Of a stretch of DNA of 64,000 nt, positions 33,113-44,800 are shown piece by piece. Where the stretch lies: assembly GCA_964020085.1 (NCBI GenBank), contig OZ026608.1:9557638-9621637 (forward strand), written 5' to 3'. Position numbers and translations under genes: made by a program. Origin of the DNA: Micromussa lordhowensis (lineage: Eukaryota; Cnidaria; Anthozoa; Scleractinia; Lobophylliidae). Positions within the stretch are counted from its first letter, which is position 1; each line of letters opens with the position of its first letter. The notes beneath the pieces are model-generated. The model ran no database searches. It had not been told where the DNA came from and saw nothing but the letters and a program-made list of their open reading frames with translations.

Positions 33113-33195
33113 GTTAACCATATTTAGTGACATTAATATCGACAACAGCCTTTACTTGTCATTTATTTCTTTGATAGTGAAGGCAAGAATCCACA

Positions 33196-35812
33196 ATGCA
33201 TCTGGGCTATTCATTTGAGGTACTATTACTGATTATCCTTGCCTTCGCTCTACCTACTGATTGTTGGCTGTTTGGAAGGCACGAATTGAAGTTCCTACAT
33301 GTATCCGACGTCCATTACACTCCATTTTACAATAAATCCCTGGACGAAAACAGCTGGTGCCAAAGCTCAGAAGACAGCTCTATCGCGGATTATGAGGCAC
33401 CTTATGGGAGAATTGGATGTGATTCGCCAGCAGATCTCTGGTTAATTACGTTAGATGGCATGAAGGAGAAAGCACGTGATGCCAAGTTTATAATGTTGAC
33501 AGGTATAGAATTGGATTGTTTTGCTGATGTCGATAAGGCCAAGTTTGTTATTTCTTTCAATACTTAATACTCAGAGATAACATTTAGTATTCTTTGCCTG
33601 TTGTACCAAACCGAGTAGTTTTTTTTCTTTTTTTTTTGTCGTAAACAGCCTGTTTTAAGATGGAATAATTTAAAGGGTGGCCTCATCTTGGCTAACTATG
33701 ATAAACTTAGAATTTTGGGAAATCCCTTACTATGGTATCTCAGCAATTAAAGCGTCAGAAGGGTTAATGTTTGAGACAAATTAATCTCGCAATATAGGTC
33801 TGGTGCAACAGCCTTCATAGTAAACCAGTGATTACCATCTTATGGGCAACTCTCAAGTGAAATAACTTTTCAAATTTGGGGGACAAATTTTCACCTTTTT
33901 GACGCAAATAAACTTAAAAAAAAGTAATTAATAACAACAACAGATTGTTACAAGTATGATTTTACACTGATCAAATGGCGGTATAACATTTACAAAAATG
34001 TTTAATCAGAAAGACTTGAAATTACAAGTAAATAACGTTTTCACGAAGTAGAAAACTAAGGGAAAAACTAGAAGCTAAGGGTAATATAGAAATAACACAA
34101 GATCGAATGACGACTAAACAGGGCAACAATAGTGTAAGCAGTAATAATTATACTTACTGAGCAATTTTTGCATTAAAGCTCATTTGAATTTTGTTTCCAT
34201 TCTAGAATGGGGCTGACGTTAACTCGTCGTCAGATCTCTTATTTACTAATCATGTTATACGGTCTTAGCCGCGCCAGCCGAGAAATTCACTTTTATAATC
34301 ATTACACTAATTATAAATCTGCAACGTTGTTCGGTTCCCATAGCGAGTAGAATTATTATCAGAACCTGTTTTTCTTTTTTGTTCCCCATCATAGGAGACT
34401 CCGCTGGCCACGGGCTGACAGACGCTTTTGGCTCACAAAATGTTCTGAACAGCTTGTCCTTTGTCAGCAGCAAAGCCCATGAAGTGTTTCCGGAAATTCC
34501 GGTTTTTCCTGCTTTTGGCAACAATGATCTTCCCGGACATTATATATTACCAAATAACAGCGACTGGTACAAGACTGTACTGACCTATTGGGCTCCACTT
34601 ATTTTGTGCGAAAAGTGCCCAGATCATGTCCAAAAGCCTACGACTATGGAGGCACTTGCAAAAACCTTTATTAATGGTGGTTACTACAGCGTAGACATTG
34701 CAGGTAGGACTATTACAATTGAAACCAAATTGGGTTTCGTTTGAAAGCGCTGGGTCGCGCAAGATTAAACGTCATAACCCAGGCTGCGGTTGTAATGAAA
34801 TGAGTAATGAAAGTTGACCACGACAGCTTTTAGTTCTCTTCTTTGCAAGCGTTTTTTCGTTTCTATATTTTTTTGACCAATATGTTTGAATAAACATATA
34901 TGATAACATAAGGTATATTGAAAAGGAGAAACACTGGTCAAGTACAGTCGCAAATACAGTACTGCTAACGAAGAAATCAAATCAGTATAAATTGACGCTG
35001 TTTCTGGATTAGCCTAATTACTCAGTCTTCTTAGACTTATTATGGTTGTCGAGCGTTGACTCTGTGTTTATAGAAAACAATTAAAAAGAACAACAAGAAC
35101 ACCAACATTGATTAGAAAAACAAGGGTTTGTTAACTCCTTGCAAAACATCTTTGTTTTAATTTGTTGATCTTATTTTGCTGCTTTTGAAATGTCTTCCAG
35201 CCGTAGTTAGTAGGGGGAGTGGCTATGTCTCGATATAAACTTTAGCACTAACAACCTTACTTCTTTCGATCCAGTAGTTGTTAATGGCATGCCTATTGAT
35301 TTAGTTACTAGTGCCAAAATACTGGGCCTTAACATCTCCAACGATTTGAAATGGAATTGTCACATTGACTCCATTATTAAGAAAGCCAAAAAGCGCTTGT
35401 ATAGCTTATCTCAGCTTAAACGCTCCGGTCTTGGTACCCGCGAGTTAATCCAGTTTTTCTGCACCTGTATTCGTCCGATCACAGAATACGCTTGTCCTGT
35501 CTTCCATGACGGCCTCCCCGTGTACCTCTCCAATGAACTTGAAGGAGTACAAAAGCGGGCTATGCGCATCATTTTTCCTCTTTGCTCATATAACGAGGCC
35601 TTGGTTGCATCAGGCCTTACTAAACTTTCAGAGCGCCGCCAAGAACTAGTTGATAAACTATTTAAGAATAATAGTTTTTATATATATTTTGTATAATATC
35701 CTTATTTGCTGTTTTAAATCACTTATAGTCCTTTTGATGTAATTATCAATATTCGATTTTTTGTAAATAATCGTATAATTCAACTCTTAGTTGCAAATCG
35801 GTTATTAATAAA

Positions 35813-35864
<52 letters not shown>

Positions 35865-38800
35865 AGTTTTCTTTTTTGGACTAAACTAATAATTTGAAAG
35901 TTAAAGTGTATCAATATTAATGAAATATTGGTATAAGACTATCGAGCTGTTTTTAAGATTTTTGAAGATCCACTAAAAATCAAAAATTACTCAAAAACTA
36001 AAAATGGAGTGCCCTTAATAAAAAAACCTATCGTCCGCGAGATCGCGAATAAGAAAACCAACTAAAGCAATGTCATCGAGATAGTGTTCATTTACCATTA
36101 TGATGCAAAAAGTATTATTTGAATTAATGTATTAATGGTCTATTCCCAGCGTATTTAGCTGCTACCTTCTTCAAACGTTCTAAAACGCATTCATATAACA
36201 CCAGAAATAAAGACCATCTCAGTTTAGCTATGTGAAGGACATCAGAAGCGCAACGTGACTCCCATTATAGGGCACTTAAGGACGTTCGCGCGAAATTTTT
36301 CTAGTCGATAGAATTCTTTTAAATTTTTACTGCAGGCAGATAATGAGTTACTTGTACCAGAAATGCCAAAACATTTGGGGGTCACCGTCTTCGTTTCAGA
36401 GATAAAGCGTGTGGTAAACTATACTGATTTCGAAAAATTGTCGCACATCATCGAGCACGGTCTACAGGGGTTTATAGTTAAAAATATCGAAGGTGAGTCA
36501 ACGGAGGCAAACAATCTTAGTCATATTTTGTAGAAGTGGGTTTGCTGCGTAAATAATTCCAAACCTTACTAAAGTTTTCACAAAATTTAACTCTCTAAGA
36601 GGCATTTGAGACCGCCGCACAGATGCACGAAGAACTACTAAGAACGGAATTCGATGGTGCATTTTGCCAAAAATTTAAACTTCTAGTCGATAATTTTTTT
36701 TCATTTTTTCCCTAAACGTAGAAAATCAGTAGAGAAAATGATCAATCGAAAGAAACATTGGGGTCACCGAACGTCCAAAATCGTTAAATCCAGTCAAAGT
36801 TCTAGCAATGGCCATCTGCCTTATCAGTTTGTTTATTTTATGACTTAGCGCGCGCGCTCATGGATGACGTGGCATGTGAATTTGCGTGCGCAGTAAGGAT
36901 GCGCATAAACAATTAGCGCAAACGTCCTTAAAAAGCTTGATCATCTTTCTATTGCAACTAAGAACTCGCAGAGACTCAGTCTCGCAATTCAAGGAGAGCG
37001 CGAGAAGTGAAATGCGGCGAGGAAGGTGCGTGTAGATTTAAGTAGGATGCAGTGATCATTTAATAGGTTTATTTAAGGTGATCTCTCGGTATTGCATTGC
37101 GCATCCCTACTGCGCACGATTTTCGAGTCATTACAAATTACCGCGCGCAAATAAGCGCGTGCGCGTACAAAACGTATAAGATTTCTCTCAAACTAAGCCC
37201 GACGGCGAAATAAATGCTCGTTTACTCTTAAACGAGCAATGCGACCACCACTTAAATTACACAAGGTTAGCTACAATATATCTCGATTTCAAGAAAACTT
37301 AATATTCCATAAATGTGACAAATTCTTGTGAAAAATAGTTCGTGGCAAGTCTGACGCGGCGTTTCGTCTCGGCCAAGAGACTCTCCAGAGACCTTTCGGA
37401 ATTTAACAGCAAACTCGTTGAGCAACGCGCTCAAAGTTAAAATTCTGCTTAAAAATATTTTGATTTTAAATCTGTAAGAAACACGTTTTTAGGTAGTGCT
37501 GGGTATGTGCGCACGCAGAGAATTCTTAAGTTTGTAGTATAATCGTTATAAACTCTTGTTTAACTGACATGGCTTAAAATGTAAGTTCAGGGTCTAATTT
37601 TGTGTAACTTCTCTAATAAACTAATCCAATAAGTGCTTTCTTAGAATTTCTAGTGCCCCTTTCTGCCAACCTTATTAACCTCGTCGGTCGCAAAGTTGCT
37701 ATAAAGGCCATCCATGTTGGGGAAAAACGAGCACGATGTATTAAGGGAAGACTGTTAAAACTGCTAGGTGTGGTCCAGAAAAACCTGTATCGAGACACCC
37801 CTGTAACAAGACGCAAGTTTTATGTTTGAATGATAGTTTTCACAGATGCATGTAAAATATATAACTAAAGACATACGCATGCAGTTAAAACTGAAGTCAA
37901 AACCAAGGAAGCAGATTGTTCCGCCAATGTTGTTATCTCATGTTTTAGTGGATCTGAGGAGAAAAAGGTTTCAATTACTATTTTTAAGTTATATTTGGCA
38001 AGCTTAAATGACTACCTAGCTAAGACATTTCAAGTCACTGCAGCTAAACTGGTGCATCCCAGCGCATGCGCAATGCACGAGTTAATAATATTCATGAGAC
38101 TCCTTGCCACAGACATGGGTGTGGTTTTATGTGGTTCCAGTCGTAGCCAGAATCACTGGTTACGACTAAGAAATATTAAGAGCGATTACGAACGACAAAC
38201 TGATAAATATAGTCAAATTTTAAAAATAGAAGAACCGTAGCCAGGAAAAAACATCATAAATATAATAAAAAACGCTCACTAACTATGTACAATTAAAAAA
38301 CTTCAAGCTTTCGGCTGTCAGGCTACAGCCTTCAATGGATAAAATGGACAAGGACGACAACTACTTATATACAAAAAATGGTGAGACTAATAAAATGAAT
38401 ATATAAAACGGGAGAATGAAAAATATGTAAGAAAGTGTCAATTGATCTTTTTTAAAAGAATGGAATATTGGTTGGGCAGCGGCCTTGAATTATTATCTGC
38501 ATGATCAATAGAAGCGGTGTGCCAAGATTCTAATGTCTTGCGGATACGAGAAGAACCCTTATCAATCACTTGGGAATTATTGAAGTCAATAGAGTGTTTT
38601 GCAGACCAAGCGTGTTTAGCGATATTAGAAGCTCTTGCGTAAGACTTCACATTCCTCATATGTTCTTTTCTTCTGGTTTCAAAGCATCTACCAGTCTCGC
38701 CTACATAACTCCATGGGCAGTCAGCACAAGATATTTTGTAAACCACGTTAGGTTGCAAATCAATCGGAGGTCGGGACTTGGGAGAGGGAAACTCTTGTTG

Positions 38801-41800
38801 CAATGTCTTGAGTGGCTTATTGACAACTCGGATATCATGTTTTCTTAGAAGTCTAGTAAGAGGCTGGGAAATTCCATTAATATAAGGAAGAACTGCATAA
38901 TTAAAGAAATCGGAAGGTGCGGCCCATTTGAAAAACATGCAGACAAGTTCCTCAGGTGTTGGGATGGAGTTTGTTCGCTGAGTAGAAGATTTCTTCTTTA
39001 AGATGTTAGAAATAACATTTTGGGGGTAATTATTGATTCGAAGAGCGTCGGTGACACGAATAAGTTCAGTCTCTTTTCCTTGTTTCGTGTTGGGAAGATT
39101 AGTTGCGCGATGCAATAAAGTCTCGGCCGTGCTGATCTTGTGTCGTTTGTCATGGTGAGAGAAGAAATCTAAATACCTGTTGGTGTGAGTTGGTTTGCGA
39201 TAAACATCAACAATTGGAGCATTATCTTTACGGGAAACTAGGGCGTCCAAAAAGCGATCTGGTTGTTATTTTCTTCTTCGATGGTAAAGGAAATGTGTTG
39301 ATCAATACTGTTGAGCGTGTTGTGGAAAGAGTCAACTGCGTTTCCTTTTATGAAGCAAAAACTATCATCGACATATCGTTTCCATACTTTGGGTGGAACA
39401 GGAGTAATGTTGATGGCCATCTCTTCGATTGCTTCCATACATAAATTAGCAACGACAGGGCTAACGGGGCTGCCCATGGCACAACCATGAATCTGTTTAT
39501 AAATACTGTCGTTGTAGACGAAGTAGTTATTGGATAGGACAATGTTCAACAAAGAAATGATGTCTGTAGTGACAAGATTTGTACGTAAACGTAGTGATTC
39601 ATCACAATCCAATTTGTTTTGAATATATTCACAAGCTTTTTTGACAGGAATAGCTGTAAAGAGCGAAACCACATCAAAGGACAGCATAATTTCATCATCT
39701 TGTATGTCAATGTTGGAAGTTTCGTCCACAACACGCTCAACAGTATTGATCAACACATTACCTTTATCGCAAACCAACTCACACCAACAGGTATTTAGAT
39801 TTCTTCTCTCACCATGACAAACGACACAAGATCAGCACGGCCGAGACTTTATTGCATCGCGCAACTAATCTTCCCAACACGAAAAGAGACTGAACTTATT
39901 CGTGTCACCGACGCTCTTCGAATAAATAATTACCCCCAAAATGTTATTTCTAACATCTTAAAGAAGAAATCTTCTACTCAGCGAACAAACTCCATCCCAA
40001 CACCTGAGGAACTTGTCTGCATGTTTTTCAAATGGGCCGCACCTTCCGATTTCTTTAATTATGCAGTTATTCCTTATATTAATGGAATTTCCCAGCCTCT
40101 TACTAGACTTCTAAGAAAACATGATATCCGAGTTGTCAATAAGCCACTCAAGACATTGCAACAAGAGTTTCCCTCTCCCAAGTCCCGACCTCCGATTGAT
40201 TTGCAACCTAACGTGGTTTACAAAATATCTTGTGCTGACTGCCCATGGAGTTATGTAGGCGAGACTGGTAGATGCTTTGAAACCAGAAGAAAAGAACATA
40301 TGAGGAATGTGAAGTCTTACGCAAGAGCTTCTAATATCGCTTAACACGCTTGGTCTGCAAAACACTCTATTGACTTCAATAATTCCCAAGTGATTGATAA
40401 GGGTTCTTCTCGTATCCGCAAGACATTAGAATCTTGGCACACCACTTCTATTGATTATGCAGATAATAATTCAAGGCCGCTGCCCAACCAATATTCCATT
40501 CTTTTAAAAAAGATCAATTGACACTTTCTTACATATTTTTCATTCTCCCGTTTTATATATCCATTTTATTAGTCTCGCCATTTTTTGTATATAAGTAGTT
40601 GTTGTCCTTGTCCATTTTATCCATTGAAGGCTGTAGCCTGACAGCCGAAAGCTTGAAGTTTTTTAATTGTACATAGTCAGTGAGCGTTTTTTATAATATT
40701 TATGATAGTCAAATTTGTTTGATGATTTGCTGTCTCTAGCCCAGCTTCTTGAACTTAGTGATTTCTGTTTAATTGTAAAAAGTTTGATGTTTCAACTTTT
40801 AACACTGCTTCCACAGACTTTTACATTTTGCATTTAAGTGATAAATCCAGTGATTTTTTTCACGAAACCACTGAATCCCATATGAAAGATTAAACATCCT
40901 TTATTACACTGTTGACACTTTGCTTGCAGATGGAAAGATGATTTTACTCGTCTTGAACACTATGTACTGGAACGACAACAGATACACTGATCCGCTTGTC
41001 ACTCAGATAGCTGAAAGTCAAATGCAGTGGTTTAATGATCAACTTCAGATGGCCAAAAAACAGAGAAAGAAAGTTCTTATAATGAGTCACATTCCCCCTG
41101 GGTAAGTCGTTCTTCTGCTGTCGCGTAGTTTATGATAATAACTATTACAAAACAGCTCGAGCTTTCTACTTAACAATAGGGACCTTTAGATTGGACTAAG
41201 AGTACGAGATTGAGTACGAGCACGATTTTCGAATTTCAAACCAGTGACTTTTCCACAGCCCTCGCTGATCCTGTTGGTTTTCGGTAAAGAGGGTAAGTCA
41301 TGGGTTGAGATGGCTATATAACAATTATTCCATGAGCCCGAGTTGGATATGAAGTGATAAAATAACCAACGAGCGCGTAGCGCGAGTTGGTTATAATCAT
41401 TTCATATCCAACAAGGGCGAATGGAATAATTGTTTTAGTAAATATTCTCAAACCGGTTTTATTTCTGCCATTATAGAGGGCTGCAGTTGAAAACTTTGTG
41501 CGGAAAATTTTGAAATTTGGCGCACTATTTTCCATATGACGTAAAACTCCGACTATTGGCTCATAGTCGGAGATTTTTAGCCAATCAAAAAGCTAGAAAT
41601 GCAATAGTCGGAGCTGCGAATTTACTAATTAACAATTAGATTATGAGCTCGAGATTTCTATGAGGTGATAGTCGATGAGGCCGAAGGCCGAATCGACTAT
41701 CGCCTCATAGAAATCGAGAGCGAATAATCTAATTGTTTTAGTAGAATTCTAACTGAAATTAACGCAAATAACGGTTTCCAATGATTTTCCCATGCATTAC

Positions 41801-44800
41801 TGAACTTTACCCATAAACAAAGTTGCACATATCGAACTGTCCTTGGCAAATTTGCAGTTGTTTACGCGCGTACCCGCTTTTTCAATATTTTCAAGTTTTT
41901 AAAGTCAAGAAACCTTGAAAGTGCTTCTTTTAGTCTTCTCAGGAATTTAATTATCCGTTTACATCTAAAATTCCTTCCAAAACTTCGGAAAAACTTTAAA
42001 AACATCACATTTCCTGGACGACCGGCGGCCAACTGTACTCTAATGGCTGATAGTATACGAGTAGCTCAGCCAATCAGATTGCAGCATTTGCATTAGTATA
42101 CTAGTAGAATTCTACTAATTAACAATAGGGACCTTTAGATTGGACTAAGAGCACGAGATTGAGTACGAGCACGATTTTCGAATTTCAAACAAGTGACTTT
42201 TCCACAGCCCTCGCTGATCATGATGGTTTTCGGTAAAGAGGGTAAGTCATGGGATGAGATGGCTATGTGACGTTATCATGTGGAGTTTGAAACTAGAATT
42301 GAAAAGTCGTACTCGATCTCGTACTCCAATTCAAATCTAAAGTCCCCTAATATTAATAAGGCGGCTTGCTCGAGGTTTCTGTAATAGTAAGCGAGTGGCG
42401 AAGAATTCAATAGCAACTTAGAGCAAACGCTCGGGGCATCGAACAATGTACAAGCAACTTAATTGTTGTTATTCAAGAAAAATCATGAAAACACAAAGCT
42501 TGTTTACCCAAGCATATTGCACGTTTACCTGATAATACTATGAGGTCTGTAAGTGATCAATAGATCATATTCGTATTCTCGTATTGGACTGGAATCACAG
42601 TCCACGACAAAAGTCCTTGGCACACCTGCCTCAGAGAGGACGAAGATGCGTTGACAAGGTATTTTGGTGACAATACCTAATGATATCATTAAAATAGGGA
42701 ACTCTCTTCCTCACCCCCCCCCCCCCCCCCCGCAATGTTGTAAACGGGCAATGACTACCTCATCACGATAAACAACATTGAATTGGGGGAAAGGGGACGA
42801 AGTGATAAATTTCCTTGTCAGATATTGCAAAAGTGGGAACGTGTGCCAAGACTTTTGTCGCAACCGAGGCTGATGCAGGGAGTCTCGCAAATAGAAATGC
42901 AAAGCTGACGTTTCGAGCGTTAGTCCTTCGTCGGAGCGAATCAAGGAATTGTGGGTTGTGTGTGGTTTATATACAGAAATGTGGAGCTACGCTATTGGTT
43001 GGTGCCTGGCAACGTGAAAAACAACAGAATGAATTAGTTGAATGAAAAGCGTTCGTTGATACCGTGAGGATTAAGAGTGCCGATTTGAAAAATAAATCTT
43101 TGTTCAAGAGTTTTACGGCTTTCTGTGCCTCCTTGATGTAGGGAGAGGCCGCAGACTGCCATATGTTGCTTAGAATGATTCGGCAGATTAAGGTGTCTAG
43201 CAACCGGTTTAGAAGCGTCTTTATCGTCTTTCTCTACGTCGCGAAGGTGTTCTCGGAAACGGTTGCCTAGTCGTCTACCTGTTTCGCCGATATATAACTT
43301 TTTGCAAAGAGTGCAAGTTATACAGTAGATGGCATTGGCTGAGGTACAGGTAAATTGATCTGTGATCTTAATGGATCTCTTGGGTCCCGACAATTTCTCA
43401 ACGTTGTAAATGCTTTCAAATCGGCACTCTTAATCCTCACGGTATCAACGAACGCTTTTCATTCAACTAATTCATTCTGTTGTTTTTCACGTTGCCAGGC
43501 ACCAACCAATAGCGTAGCTCCACATTTCTGTATATAAACCACACACAACCCACAATTTCTTGATTCGCTACGACGAAGGGCTAACGCTCGAAACGTCAGC
43601 TTCCGAATCTCTTTACGGTGGACAATTCACATTATCAACCCAGTTGATAAAACCAAATTATCTTGCTTCAGCATTAGCCTTCTTAGGGGAAGAGAGCCTT
43701 TCGAATCTCTTTACGGTGGCCAATTTACATTATAAACTTAGTTGATAAAACCAAATTATCTTGTTTAGTAGAGAGCCTGTTTAGTTAGAACAAAGCTGAA
43801 GCAGAAAACTCATCTTTCATCGTTTTCTAAACAGCTAAATGAGTTTATATACTTAGGAATAAGTAAAACAATCTATTATATTCTATTTTTTTTCATTGTA
43901 ATTGTTATTTCAGCGGTGACCCGTACGGATACGACTTCTTCTGGCTACCACAGTATCTAACCCGATACGTGAAGCTTGTAGCTGGAAAATACCATGATAT
44001 AGTGGCAGGTAAAATCACTATTTGAAGATCCTAATTCGCTACTTGCACATGACCCATAATCCCTTGCGTTGTCGGGGAGTAACCAGTAGAAGAAATGTAT
44101 GTAATTTTACAGACGATGTATGGACAAAAAAAATTATCTTCATTTAGTTATAAACTAGTACAAATTTCTCCTATCATGATTTTGGTAAATTCTGGTGCAT
44201 TTGTAAGCATTAGTAGCTGGTTTTGCGAGCTCACCGAACTGATTTTTGTCATGATACCATGCATTTCTTCTACTGGTTACCCCCCAACAATGCAAAGGAT
44301 TATGGGTATGTGCAAGTAGCGAATTCGAAAAAAAAAATTTATCATCTTTTGATCGAATCAAACAAATGATTTTTACTTGGTAAACTGGCATTGTGTTTTG
44401 GTGGTGTCAGCGTAAAAGTCAGCAAGTCGTGCATAAGGCCAAAAGGTGCACTAAGAAAGTAATAGAAATAATGTTTGAAAGGTTGTTTTCTCGTATTTTG
44501 ATTTCTTCCTCAGGTCAGTTTTATGCTCACACTCACAGAGATGATTTTCATCTTCAAATCTTGGATGCCGCAGATGAACAGGCAGAAAAAGCGTCTACGA
44601 AATCCTTTGTTATAACGACTGCCTCGATATCACCTGTGTACAGCAATAACCCGGCGTTCAAAGTCTTTACGCTGAACACGAAAAAACAAGCCCTTGTTGA
44701 TTATGATCAGTACTACCTCGATTTGGTCATAGCTACAGGTATGAAAAATTCACCACGATATTGTACTCATAGCTTGTGTTTGTCCTGAAAATTGATCGAC

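Larger units (their letters stand above)
42880..43740 (-). pseudogene. Penelope-like GIY-YIG fragment with inverted terminal repeats, intron 3
   Basis: The minus-strand frame 43034-43393 encodes SANAIYCITCTLCKKLYIGETGRR, a GIY-YIG-like core with CxxC, and then FREHLRDVEKDDKDASKPVARH, as in Penelope elements. The sequence 42902-43090, which contains a TATATAAA-like box and a hammerhead-like core, is repeated in inverse at 43420-43606. The RT is missing. The subfamily differs from copies A/B at 38221-40704. Inactive. Confidence 0.8.
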
